A DNA stretch of 36,055 nucleotides, taken from assembly GCA_016875095.1 (NCBI GenBank), contig VGSG01000042.1:1-36055 (forward strand), written 5' to 3'. This DNA comes from Deltaproteobacteria bacterium (lineage in GTDB: Bacteria > Desulfobacterota > Desulfomonilia > Desulfomonilales > Desulfomonilaceae). This document shows positions 6,844-15,065 of this stretch, piece after piece. The translations under genes were made by a program, and so were the position numbers. The notes beneath the pieces are model-generated. The model saw only the letters and a list, made by a program, of their open reading frames with translations, was not told the DNA's origin and searched no databases. Position 1 is the stretch's first letter. Each line of letters opens with the position of its first letter.

Positions 6844-8015
6844 ACAGGCTCCCTCCCATAGACTAGAACCGTGTGAGCGGCGATGAACCCGCTCAAATTG
6901 TGGGTCAGACCGATATCCGCGCCTTTCACCTGCTGTGTTGCATCGCCACGGAGCTGTTTCATCACTTCAATGGCCTGCCGAATGCCGGTGCCGCCAAACG
7001 GATGTCCGCACCCGAGAAGGCCTCCATCCGTATTGGTGGGAACCTTGCCGCCAAGATCGTTCTGGCCTTCACCCACGAACGGACCGCCTTCGCCCTTCTT
7101 GCAAAAACCCAGATCCTCCATCTCGATGATCTCGGAAATGGTAAAGCAGTCATGGGTCATGGCCACTTTGACGTCCTTGGGCTCGATCTTCGCCTTCCGA
7201 TAGGCTTCTTGACCGGCAATCTTGAGAGCTTCCCAGGTGGTCCAACTGGGCATGTTGGCGGACATGTTGTTCACCGAAGCCTGGCCCGTGCCCCGAAGAT
7301 AGACCAGCGGTTTATCGGTCAATTGCTTGGCCTTTTCTTCCGCGCACAGGATCACGCCCGCGGCGCCGTCGGTAATCGGGCAGCAATCAAAGAGCGAGAG
7401 CGGCTGCACGATCGGGCGAGCATTCATATACTCGTCCTTCGTGATTCCCTGCTGAAATTGCGCTTTCGGGTTCAGCGCCGCATTTCGACGGTTCTTGACT
7501 GAGATTGCGCCAAGCTGTTCCTTGGTAGTGCCGTACTGCTTCATGTGCTGCTTGGCAACCATCGCGAAGACCGGCGGCGGCAAACCCAAACCTTGGGGGC
7601 CGTCCCAATCGTGATCCACTGAGGCCAGTTCGCTGTAGAAGACTTCCCACTTCTGTGGCGTGTAAAGCTTTTCTCCGCCCATCACCATCACCACATCGGC
7701 CTGGCCCGCCTTGATCAACCCGAATGCCAGGATGATGGCGGAGCTGCCGCTCGCGCACAGTAGTTCCACCCTTGCGCAGATCGATTTGGGCTTCACGCCG
7801 ATGTGCTCGGCGACAAGTGGGGCCAGATGAGTTTGGTACGAAGTGCGTTCCGTGTACGCGGATGCAACCAGTAACCCATCAATTTCCTTGGGGTTAACCT
7901 GAAGATTGTCCTCGTAGCAGGCCTTGGCCGCCTCCTGGAAGAAATCCCTCTGGCTCCCGTTCCTGACCCCCCACTTGGACATTCCTCCGGCAATGATGCA
8001 TACGTTGCGGTCCAT
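6840..8015 (-). CDS. SCP2/BbsB-type thiolase in the benzoyl-CoA operon
   Basis: A 391-aa member of the thiolase superfamily. The nucleophile is probably Cys87 in VELLCASGSSAI; the conserved GGLLGCGHPFGGTG His loop and the closing LTHNLSGFIAAHTVLVYG fit the SCP2-type branch that works with a DUF35 subunit. The branch has THN in place of the second catalytic Cys region. In this setting the best guess is thiolysis of 3-oxopimeloyl-CoA to glutaryl-CoA and acetyl-CoA, the step that follows BamA and a 3-hydroxyacyl-CoA dehydrogenase. A benzoylsuccinyl-CoA thiolase (toluene pathway) is possible, but no bss/bbs genes are seen. It is the first gene of the block; GGAGG lies 9 nt before the ATG at 8015. 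Confidence 0.8.
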   Translation of the reverse strand: MDRNVCIIAGGMSKWGVRNGSQRDFFQEAAKACYEDNLQVNPKEIDGLLVASAYTERTSYQTHLAPLVAEHIGVKPKSICARVELLCASGSSAIILAFGLIKAGQADVVMVMGGEKLYTPQKWEVFYSELASVDHDWDGPQGLGLPPPVFAMVAKQHMKQYGTTKEQLGAISVKNRRNAALNPKAQFQQGITKDEYMNARPIVQPLSLFDCCPITDGAAGVILCAEEKAKQLTDKPLVYLRGTGQASVNNMSANMPSWTTWEALKIAGQEAYRKAKIEPKDVKVAMTHDCFTISEIIEMEDLGFCKKGEGGPFVGEGQNDLGGKVPTNTDGGLLGCGHPFGGTGIRQAIEVMKQLRGDATQQVKGADIGLTHNLSGFIAAHTVLVYGREPV

Positions 8016-8633
8016 CCGTGAGTACCTCCGGGGTTGTAAGATACTGAGCCGGTCGGGTCCCGGCTCCTGCGCGCACGGAACTCTGCCCGGCGCTATTCCT
8101 TGGATTCGTCCCGGCCCGTGGTCTTTGATATTGCTCCGGGCTTACTGAGAGTTCGTTCGCGGGGCCGGGGGGCGAAATTGAAAAAGCAAGCCCTTCTATT
8201 CGGGATCGAAAAGCCTGCTTATCGGAATTCACCCGGCTGCACACGAGCGCCCAGCCATTCAATCGGCCACGACGCATTTGTGTGGCGACCCGCGCCCGTC
8301 GTTGCATTGGGAACGGCTCCGTAGAAACCTTCCTGCGGATCTCCTCATATCGGGCAATCGGCGCCGGGATCGATGCAGGCAATATGATAACTTACAGGTT
8401 TCGGCCATTCAACGCAATCTCTTTTTCCCGCGGCCGCGCAGACGAGACGGCGGCCCTTTGCAGGGATTTTCGCCATTCTTCAACCGCCGATAATATGAGA
8501 ACGCGGTTGCTGAGGTTCACAAGACTGAACAAACCCCTCCCCCGCGGAACCCCCTTTCCTGAAAGGGGGTCGGGGAATGTGAAGGGCCTCAACGGCAATC
8601 GCGTTCAAAAGCTCCCAAGCATTGCAGCCGGGC
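8016..8633. other. 618-nt gene-free region upstream of the bam block
   Basis: No frame here resembles a protein. The promoter of the thiolase-bamR operon should lie in it on the minus strand, but I find neither a clear -35/-10 pair nor a sigma-54 GG-N10-GC site. A 10-bp stem with a 2-nt loop (8549-8558 with 8561-8570, CCCCCTTTC/GAAAGGGGG type) follows the M18 gene and may end its transcript; it lacks a T-run and resembles the intergenic repeats. Confidence 0.5.
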
Positions 8634-10049
8634 CTAGCTGGCAAAAAAAACGGTGAACGCTCGGTGGCACATCCACAGGTCATCTTTGGCGGCAATTTCA
8701 AGGGGAGAATGCATGCTGAGCAAGGGCGGCCCCATGTCGATAACGTCCATACCCATTTTTGCCAGGAATTTTGCCACGGTGCCGCCTCCTCCCTCGTCCA
8801 CTTTCCCTTGGCCGCCGGTCTGCCACACGATCCCATGATCGTTGAAAAGCCGTCGCACCCACGCGGCATACTCCGCGTTCGCATCGGACGTCATGTATTT
8901 GCCTCCGTGGCCCGAGTATTTCTCCATAGTCACGCCCGAACCCATTTTGCACGCGTTTCGCTTTTCAAAAACATCGGAATAGGTAGGATCCAGGGCTGCG
9001 TTCACGTCAGCGGAAAGCGCCTTCGCGTTGGCAAACACGCGATTGAGGTTTTGGAAGCTCGGCTCGATGCCCGATCCTTCCATGAGATCCATCAGAAACA
9101 TTTCAAGAAAGCGTGACTGCGCGCCGGTGTTTCCTTCACTGCCGATCTCTTCCTTGTCGTAGAAGATCGCGACGGCGGTGTGTGTAGGCCGTTTCGTTTC
9201 CATGAGCGCGGTAAATGACGTATACGCGCAGATTCGGTCGTCCTGGCCGTACCCAGCGATCATGCTTCGATCCAAGCCCGCATCTCGAGCGGGCTCGGCG
9301 GGCACTACCTGTAGTTCCGCTGTGGTGAAATCCTCTTCCGTAAGCTGGTACTTGCTGTTGAGCAATTCCATTATTGCCAGCTTAACTCTTTGATCTGAGT
9401 CCTTGTCCGAGTACGGGAGCCCTCCCACGATCGGGTTGAGGTTCTCGGCGGGTATGAATTCGTTGGCCTTCTTCTCCATTTGCTTCTTGCCCAGATGCGG
9501 CAGAAGATCCGTTATGACGAATATGGGATCGCCCGGCGCCAAACCGATTTCCACGTCCACCCGATCGCCGTTTGCCAGAATCACCGTTCCCACAAGCGCC
9601 AAAGAGCGAGCCACCCACTGGTATTTCTTGACGCCTCCGTAGTAGTGGGTCTTCAAGAGCGCCAGATCCGTATCTTCGTAAAGCGGATTCGGTTTCAAGT
9701 CGAGTCGAGGGCAATCGGTATGAGACGCTATGAGCCGGATGCCATCGGTCATGGGTCGCTTGCCGGGAACGGCCATTGCCAGCGACTTGCCTCGAACCAG
9801 TTGATACAAGCCGGTTGCACGGGGCTTCGGTTCTCCCAGTTCCACGAACCCGCGCTTGGCAGCGGTTTCCACGAAATACGCGGCGGCGCGTCGCTCGGTG
9901 CGGGCTCGATCCAGAAATCCGCGGTATTCTTTAGCGTACTCGAAGACCGCCGCGCGCTCCTTGGCATTCAGTTTGTCCCAGACGCGGGAAGTTTCCAGGA
10001 TGAGCCTGTCCTTGAGCATTCGGGTAGCTTTCGATTCCTTGGACGCCAT
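8634..10049 (-). CDS. M18-family zinc aminopeptidase
   Basis: A protein of 471 aa of the aminopeptidase I family (tetrahedral, two-metal cytosolic exopeptidases that prefer acidic or neutral N-terminal residues). Metal and catalytic signatures: RLIASHTDCPRLDLKPNP with His110, GYGQDDRICAY with Asp near 270, YDKEEIGSEGNTGAQS with the Glu pair at 300-301, and MGPPLLSMHSPLEIAAKDD near 435-450, where the last His ligand sits. The N-terminal AAAYFVETAAKRGF helix is also typical. The ATG at 10049 has AGAGG upstream. It follows the HtrA-like gene by 50 nt on the same strand, so both may be cotranscribed as a proteolysis pair. The exact substrate is not deducible. Confidence 0.92.
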   Translation of the reverse strand: MASKESKATRMLKDRLILETSRVWDKLNAKERAAVFEYAKEYRGFLDRARTERRAAAYFVETAAKRGFVELGEPKPRATGLYQLVRGKSLAMAVPGKRPMTDGIRLIASHTDCPRLDLKPNPLYEDTDLALLKTHYYGGVKKYQWVARSLALVGTVILANGDRVDVEIGLAPGDPIFVITDLLPHLGKKQMEKKANEFIPAENLNPIVGGLPYSDKDSDQRVKLAIMELLNSKYQLTEEDFTTAELQVVPAEPARDAGLDRSMIAGYGQDDRICAYTSFTALMETKRPTHTAVAIFYDKEEIGSEGNTGAQSRFLEMFLMDLMEGSGIEPSFQNLNRVFANAKALSADVNAALDPTYSDVFEKRNACKMGSGVTMEKYSGHGGKYMTSDANAEYAAWVRRLFNDHGIVWQTGGQGKVDEGGGGTVAKFLAKMGMDVIDMGPPLLSMHSPLEIAAKDDLWMCHRAFTVFFAS

Positions 10050-10099
10050 GGGAACCTCTTCTCAAATTTCTCAATAGTCTCTAATGGGATTATAGGAAC

Positions 10100-11095
10100 C
10101 TAGCGCCCCGATTTCCAGGGTGGCGCCAGAGGATTGAACGGTTCTCCCAGGGACCGAGGCCCGTTTTCGGCCGGTCCCAGAGGCCCCGCGGCCGGCGCTG
10201 ATGCGGATTTGACTCTCGGAAATCCTGCCCTGGAAAGGAAACCTCTTGCCACATTGATGGGTGTGGCAAACCCAATGCCTTGGCTCTTCCATAGCAGGAT
10301 CGTGTTGACTCCGATAACCTCGCCCTCCAGGTTGAACAGCGGGCCTCCGGAATTTCCCAAATTCATGGCCGCGTCTATCTGAATGAGCGGGGGATAGCCC
10401 GCGCCCGGGATGACACGCTTTTTCGCGCTCACGATCCCCATCATGAGCGACTGGCCGATGCCGTAAGGATTTCCGATGCCCACCACCCAATCGCCCAGCT
10501 CCACACCGTCCGAGTCTCCCATTTGGACCGGGACAAGTTTATCCGAGATCTCTATCTTCACGAGCGCCAGGTCGTTCTTGCCGTCCTTATAAAGGACCTT
10601 TCCATCGCACTTGCGTCCGTCCAAGAGTTCGACCTCTATACGCGAGCCGTTGCGCAGCACATGCTCGTTGGTCAATATATGGCCCGCAGCCGAGACCACA
10701 AAACCCGACCCATACCCCATAGCCCGCTCTCCCTGTTCTCGCAAACTGCCCAGAGACCATGACGAGCCGGGGTCGAGCATCCGGATGGAGACGACCGACC
10801 TGTTCACCTGTTTGACCAGGTTTCGAATGTCGGGCAAGCCTGGGCGAACGGGGGCGCGGTAATCCCGCGTCTCTTCTGCGGGCTCCGGTTGATAGGGCAT
10901 GGGTGAGAAGCCCATGCGCGTCCCCCTAGACTCAGCCTGCCCCTGCTGCTGATAACGGGTGATCGGTGAAGTATCCGAGCCGGTTGCGGCTCGTCGAAGC
11001 GTGGCATCGCGCGCGGCGCAGACCGCAGGATGGAGTAACACCAATGCAGCAAAATATGATATTGTGACGAGAACGGCAATCCGGATAAGCGTCAT
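10100..11095 (-). CDS. HtrA/DegP-like periplasmic serine protease without PDZ domain
   Basis: A 331-aa exported trypsin-like protease. There is a signal peptide (IRIAVLVTISYFAALVLLHP, cleavage probably near VCA-AR), a low-complexity linker to about residue 85, then the protease core. The triad is His145 (LTNEHVL), Asp175 (KNDLALVKI) and Ser249 (NLGNSGGPLF). HtrA proteins normally continue into one or two PDZ domains; here the chain stops after the protease core (GIGFATPINVARGFL) with a tail of about 50 residues rich in Pro/Ala. It probably degrades or senses misfolded envelope proteins. GAGGAG stands 7 nt before the ATG at 11095. The M18 aminopeptidase follows after 50 nt. Confidence 0.88.
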   Translation of the reverse strand: MTLIRIAVLVTISYFAALVLLHPAVCAARDATLRRAATGSDTSPITRYQQQGQAESRGTRMGFSPMPYQPEPAEETRDYRAPVRPGLPDIRNLVKQVNRSVVSIRMLDPGSSWSLGSLREQGERAMGYGSGFVVSAAGHILTNEHVLRNGSRIEVELLDGRKCDGKVLYKDGKNDLALVKIEISDKLVPVQMGDSDGVELGDWVVGIGNPYGIGQSLMMGIVSAKKRVIPGAGYPPLIQIDAAMNLGNSGGPLFNLEGEVIGVNTILLWKSQGIGFATPINVARGFLSRAGFPRVKSASAPAAGPLGPAENGPRSLGEPFNPLAPPWKSGR

Positions 11096-11292
11096 CCGCA
11101 GGCTCCTCGATGCGGTTCCCGGAGGACTTGGTCACAAGGGCTCATTTCCGGGACGTTGGCGATGGGTATAGTCTCGGAGGCCCCGGTTGTCAATCTCTTT
11201 TTCCTGTTTTCGTAGCCAGTATCACCAGGTTTGATGTATTCATTAATGTTTTGTCTTAAGAATATGCGGACTCGCTATCTAAGGATATTACC

Positions 11293-11673
11293 ATGTATGA
11301 GGTAGAAGTTACAGCAGGCTTCTCCGCCGCCCATCGCCTGCGTGATTACAAGGGAAAATGCGAGAAGCTTCACGGCCACAATTATCGGGTGATGATTGTG
11401 GCGAGAACGAACGAGCTCTCCCCTGGGGGCATGGTGATTGATTTCGTGGAATTGAAAAAGGTTGCGGGCGCGACGCTGGAGAGACTCGACCATTCTTTCC
11501 TGAACGATTTGGAGCCCTTTGACCGCATCGAGCCCTCGGCCGAGAACATCGCTGCCTTTCTATTTCAAGAGATCGCCCGTGGTCTCGGTGACCGCGGCGG
11601 CTTATTGCACTCGGTCTCGGTCTGGGAATCGGACACGTCTCGGGCTGCCTTCATCAGAGACGAGGCGCCGTAA
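11293..11673 (+). CDS. queD: 6-carboxytetrahydropterin synthase (QueD)
   Basis: A 126-aa protein of the PTPS/QueD family. It converts dihydroneopterin triphosphate to 6-carboxy-tetrahydropterin, the second step towards preQ0 and queuosine. Zinc ligands are His14 (SAAHRL), His27 and His29 (LHGHNY); the catalytic Cys is Cys23 (C-x3-HGH, the QueD pattern). LDHSFLND and PSAENIA complete the active site, and VSVWES the substrate-binding Glu. AAGGAT precedes the ATG. The next gene, folE2, makes its substrate from GTP, so the pair covers two consecutive reactions. queC and queE are not in the window. The 197-nt upstream gap shows no preQ1 aptamer that I could recognise. Confidence 0.93.
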   Translation: MYEVEVTAGFSAAHRLRDYKGKCEKLHGHNYRVMIVARTNELSPGGMVIDFVELKKVAGATLERLDHSFLNDLEPFDRIEPSAENIAAFLFQEIARGLGDRGGLLHSVSVWESDTSRAAFIRDEAP

Positions 11674-11788
11674 GCCGCGTAAAGCAAACGAGCCTCGGGA
11701 GAGTTCAATTCCGGCGCTTGAACAAGTAGTCCGGTTTCATGTTGCTCACAATGACCGTCTGAAAGATAAAGCTTGACGGAGAGCCATC

Positions 11789-12637
11789 GTGAATTTCCAA
11801 AGATCCATACTCGATGTGCAGAGCCTTCGGGACGAGCGCAACATTCCCATTGACAAGGTTGGTGTGAGAGGTGTGCGCTATCCGATCTCCGTGCGTGATC
11901 GACGCAAGCAGCTCCAGCATACGGTGGGAGTCTTCGATCTCTTTGTGAATCTCCCGCATGATTTTAAGGGAACGCACATGAGCAGGTTCATCGAGGTGCT
12001 CAACGAGTATCGCGATGAGATTTCCATTCAGAAATTCCAGGAGATCCTTGAAAAGATCAAGACTAAGCTCAGCGCGAAGAGCGCGCATATGAACGTGGAG
12101 TTTCCTTACTTCATAGAAAAAGAGGCGCCTGTCACCAGGACCTCAAGCCTCATGTCGTACACATGCTTCATGCGAGGGGCATTGGCGGAGCGATTCGATC
12201 TTATTGCAGGCGTGGAGGTTCCGGTGACCACGGTCTGCCCGTGCTCCAAAGAGATATCGGACCACGGCGCGCACAATCAGCGGGGCCTCGTGCGGGTTCA
12301 GTTGCGATTCCGTAAGTTTTTCTGGATCGAAGAGATCATCGAAATGGTGGAAGCCTCGGTCAGTTCCGAGATTTATTCCCTGCTCAAGAGGCCGGACGAG
12401 AAATTTGTCACCGAACGGGCGTATGAGAATCCTATGTTCGTGGAAGATGTTGTTCGCGCGGCCGTGTCCCGGCTCAACGAAAAAGATAACTTCACGTGGT
12501 ACAGGATAGAAGCCGAAAACATGGAATCGATCCACAATCATAGCGCCTACGCCATGATTGAGAAGGACTTCCAGCCTCAACCCGAATGCTTTCAGGGCGC
12601 GCTCCTGGCGCAACCCTCCATCGGCTTGAAACCGTAA
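11789..12637 (+). CDS. folE2: GTP cyclohydrolase I, type IB
   Basis: A 282-aa protein of the FolE2 (GCYH-IB) family, which opens GTP to 7,8-dihydroneopterin triphosphate for folate and queuosine. The metal/active site segment VPVTTVCPCSKEISDHGAHNQRG (written here for residues about 144-166) has Cys150, Cys152, His159 and His162; ENMESIHNHSAYA near the C-terminus is also family-typical. Type IB enzymes can use metals other than zinc, which suits zinc-poor or sulfidic habitats. The start is a GTG at 11789 with GGAGAG 5 nt upstream. It lies 115 nt after queD and is probably cotranscribed with it. Confidence 0.93.
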   Translation: MNFQRSILDVQSLRDERNIPIDKVGVRGVRYPISVRDRRKQLQHTVGVFDLFVNLPHDFKGTHMSRFIEVLNEYRDEISIQKFQEILEKIKTKLSAKSAHMNVEFPYFIEKEAPVTRTSSLMSYTCFMRGALAERFDLIAGVEVPVTTVCPCSKEISDHGAHNQRGLVRVQLRFRKFFWIEEIIEMVEASVSSEIYSLLKRPDEKFVTERAYENPMFVEDVVRAAVSRLNEKDNFTWYRIEAENMESIHNHSAYAMIEKDFQPQPECFQGALLAQPSIGLKP

Positions 12638-12650
12638 TAGTGGTTGCACA

Positions 12651-12716
12651 AGTGAAGATTTTGGGGAAGGTTAGTCTGGGAGGACCTTCTTGCCAGGTCT
12701 CTCCCGATATTTCCTC
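12651..12716. repeat. Dispersed palindromic element, copy B (decayed)
   Basis: This matches copy A at 3911-3980 along most of its length, including the GGGAGGACCTTCTT core and the flanking TTGGGGA and TTTCCTC. The stem is imperfect here (GGGAGGACCT against AGGTCTCTCCC, with one bulge) and the loop differs. It sits between folE2 and dapL and is not followed by a clean T-run. Confidence 0.6.
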
Positions 12717-12769
12717 AGACGGTCACATGTCTTGAGAGGACTTCTGCATTCTGGAATCGGAGGATTTTC

Positions 12770-13948
12770 ATGAAATTTTCGCGGCGGGTGATCGATACGC
12801 CCCCTTACCTTTTCCACCTGATCGACGAGAAGCGCAAAGCCGTGGAACAAAAAGGCATTGACGTCGTGTCCCTCGCTATTGGGGACCCGGACCGTCCCAC
12901 GCCCAACTTCGTCCTTGAACTCATGGAAGAAGAGATCCGCGACCCACGGAATCATACGTACCCCAGTTACAAGGGCGAGCCTGACTTTTGTCGTATGGTG
13001 GCGGATTGGTTCGAGAAACGTTTCGGAGTCCGGCTGGATCCCGCGAAAGAAATCATGGCAAGCATCGGGAGCAAGGACGCTGTCTCCCATCTGCCCATGG
13101 TATTCCTGGACCCTGGTGACTGCGGCATCATCACGGATCCGGGATATCCCGTGTACCAGGCCGCCATTGGCTTCGCAGGCGCGGAAGCCGCGCGGATTCC
13201 GCTCCTGGAAGAACGCAATTTCTTGCCGGATCTGGACGCGATCGACCCTGAACTGGCCTACAAAGCCAAGATCATTTTCGTCAATTATCCGAACAATCCC
13301 ACCGCAGCGGTTGCGGATGTATCCTTCTTTGAAAGGCTTGTGGCCTTCGCGAAGAAATACGATCTGGTGATCCTCGCGGACAACGCGTATTCAGAGGTCT
13401 ACTTTGAGGAACAAGTGCGGCCCATCAGCATCATGCAAATCCCGGGAGCCAAGGAGACGGCTATCGAGATCCACTCGTTTTCCAAGACCTTCAACATGAC
13501 CGGGTGGCGCGTCGGGTTTGTGGTCGGGGCAGATCACCTGATTCAGGCCTTTCTCACCCTGAAGTCGAACTTCGATTCAGGCGTATTCATGGCGATTCAG
13601 AGGGCCGCGGCTCGTGCTTTGAGCCATCCCCAGGTGTTGGCATTCGGCCGTGAAAGGACTAAGCTATTCAAGGATCGCAGGGACCGGATCGCAGCCGCGC
13701 TCCGGACATCCGAGTTCAGGTTCCAGCTACCGCTCGCGAGCTATTACTTCTGGGTTCGAGTTCCCGATAAGTACAATTCCTCGGTGACCTTCTGCGCGGA
13801 CTTGCTGGAAAAGAAAGGCCTCGTGGTGACTCCCGGAGTGGGATATGGCCCCAGCGGCGAGCGGTGCTTCAGAATATCCATGACAGCCCCTGACGAGCGC
13901 ATCGATCAGGGGATGCGGCGACTTCAGGAATTTGCCAAGGAAATTTGA
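12770..13948 (+). CDS. dapL: LL-diaminopimelate aminotransferase
   Basis: A 392-aa PLP-dependent aminotransferase of fold type I. The Schiff-base lysine is Lys239 in [26 protein letters not shown] holds the conserved Asn-Pro pair, ADNAYSEV the PLP-binding Asp and Tyr, and the C-terminus has the Arg that binds the substrate carboxylate (ERCFRIS). The start [20 protein letters not shown] matches DapL, which converts tetrahydrodipicolinate straight to LL-diaminopimelate, for lysine and peptidoglycan. Related aspartate/alanine aminotransferases cannot be fully excluded. GGAGG precedes the ATG. Its TGA (13946-13948) overlaps the carA ATG, so the two are coupled. Confidence 0.82.
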   Translation: MKFSRRVIDTPPYLFHLIDEKRKAVEQKGIDVVSLAIGDPDRPTPNFVLELMEEEIRDPRNHTYPSYKGEPDFCRMVADWFEKRFGVRLDPAKEIMASIGSKDAVSHLPMVFLDPGDCGIITDPGYPVYQAAIGFAGAEAARIPLLEERNFLPDLDAIDPELAYKAKIIFVNYPNNPTAAVADVSFFERLVAFAKKYDLVILADNAYSEVYFEEQVRPISIMQIPGAKETAIEIHSFSKTFNMTGWRVGFVVGADHLIQAFLTLKSNFDSGVFMAIQRAAARALSHPQVLAFGRERTKLFKDRRDRIAAALRTSEFRFQLPLASYYFWVRVPDKYNSSVTFCADLLEKKGLVVTPGVGYGPSGERCFRISMTAPDERIDQGMRRLQEFAKEI

Positions 13949-15057
13949 TGAAAGCAACTCTCGTTCTTGTGGATGGCGCCGTCTTCAGAGGGACCTCCTT
14001 CGGCGCTGAAGGCGAAGTGATCGGCCAGGTGGTTTTCCACACGGGGATTACCGGCTATCAGGAAATCCTCACCGACCCCTCCTATCGCGGACAGATCGTG
14101 ACCATGACCTATCCTCATATCGGCAATACCGGCATCAATTTCGAGGACAACGAATCCGTCGCGCCTTACCTGGCCGGCTTCATCGTCAAGGAATACTGCC
14201 CTCATCCGAGCAATTGGCGCCAAGACACTGACCTGGAAACCTACCTGAGAAAACATCGCATCACGGGTATCCAGGGCATCGACACAAGAAAACTCACCCT
14301 GAACCTGAGAGAAACGGGCGCAAAAAAAGGGATCATTTCAACGCTCGATCATGACGAGGCTCGCTTACTTAAGAAGGTAAAGGAATACCCCGAGATCGAC
14401 GGCTGCGACCTGGTCAAGGAGGTGACCTGCTCCGAGCCGTACGACTGGGGCGAAGGCTCCTGGCAGTGGAGCGGGCAGCCCAAGAAATCTGAGGGGCTCT
14501 TCCGCGTGGCTGCGTATGACGGCGGTATCAAGCAAAACATCCTGCGTCTGCTCGTTGACGCGGGCTCGGCCGTGCGGGTGTTTCCCGCGTCCACGCCCAG
14601 TGAAGACGTGCTGGCGTGGGGCCCGGACGGCATATTCCTTTCCAACGGACCCGGAGACCCGGAAGGAGTGCCGTACCTCATCGAAAACGTGAGGAACCTT
14701 ATCGGAAAAAAGCCGATCTTCGGCATCTGCCTGGGACATCAGATACTCGGACTTGCCCTGGGCGGCAGAACGTACCGGCTGAACTTCGGCCACCACGGCG
14801 CGAATCACCCCGTTCGACGGCTCGACACCGGCCAGGTGGAAATCACGTCACAGAACCACAATTTCGCAGTGGATCCCGAGAGCGTCAAATCCGAGTGCGA
14901 AGTAACGCACATCAATCTCAACGACCAGACCAACGAAGGGCTGACACACAAGAAGCACCCCGTCTTTTCCATCCAGTACCATCCCGAAGCCTCTCCCGGG
15001 CCCCACGACTCGCGCTACCTCTTTGACCGCTTCCGAAAGATGATCGAAGAGGCTTAG
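13948..15057 (+). CDS. carA: Carbamoyl-phosphate synthase, small (glutaminase) subunit
   Basis: A protein of 369 aa, the normal length for CarA. The N-terminal domain begins [22 protein letters not shown] and continues [19 protein letters not shown]; the C-terminal class I glutamine amidotransferase domain has nucleophile Cys261 (GICLGHQ) and His345/Glu347 (YHPEASPGP). It releases ammonia from glutamine for CarB, which makes carbamoyl phosphate for arginine and pyrimidines. The ATG at 13948 overlaps the dapL stop (TGATG). carB is not adjacent: the next gene, 8 nt away, runs the other way. The large subunit must therefore be encoded elsewhere. Confidence 0.96.
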   Translation: MKATLVLVDGAVFRGTSFGAEGEVIGQVVFHTGITGYQEILTDPSYRGQIVTMTYPHIGNTGINFEDNESVAPYLAGFIVKEYCPHPSNWRQDTDLETYLRKHRITGIQGIDTRKLTLNLRETGAKKGIISTLDHDEARLLKKVKEYPEIDGCDLVKEVTCSEPYDWGEGSWQWSGQPKKSEGLFRVAAYDGGIKQNILRLLVDAGSAVRVFPASTPSEDVLAWGPDGIFLSNGPGDPEGVPYLIENVRNLIGKKPIFGICLGHQILGLALGGRTYRLNFGHHGANHPVRRLDTGQVEITSQNHNFAVDPESVKSECEVTHINLNDQTNEGLTHKKHPVFSIQYHPEASPGPHDSRYLFDRFRKMIEEA

Positions 15058-15065
15058 GAAAGCTC

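Noticed and set aside
6873-7502. Long plus-strand frame opposite the thiolase (209 codons)
   Set aside because: It is a shadow of a strongly recognisable gene and has no family resemblance or ribosome site.
6355-8015. Naming the thiolase/DUF35 pair bbsAB
   Set aside because: No other benzylsuccinate-pathway genes are in the window and the neighbours are benzoyl-CoA genes, so the specific name is not supported.
11174-11292. preQ1 riboswitch upstream of queD
   Set aside because: No preQ1-I pseudoknot pattern could be found; the region is simply A/T-rich.
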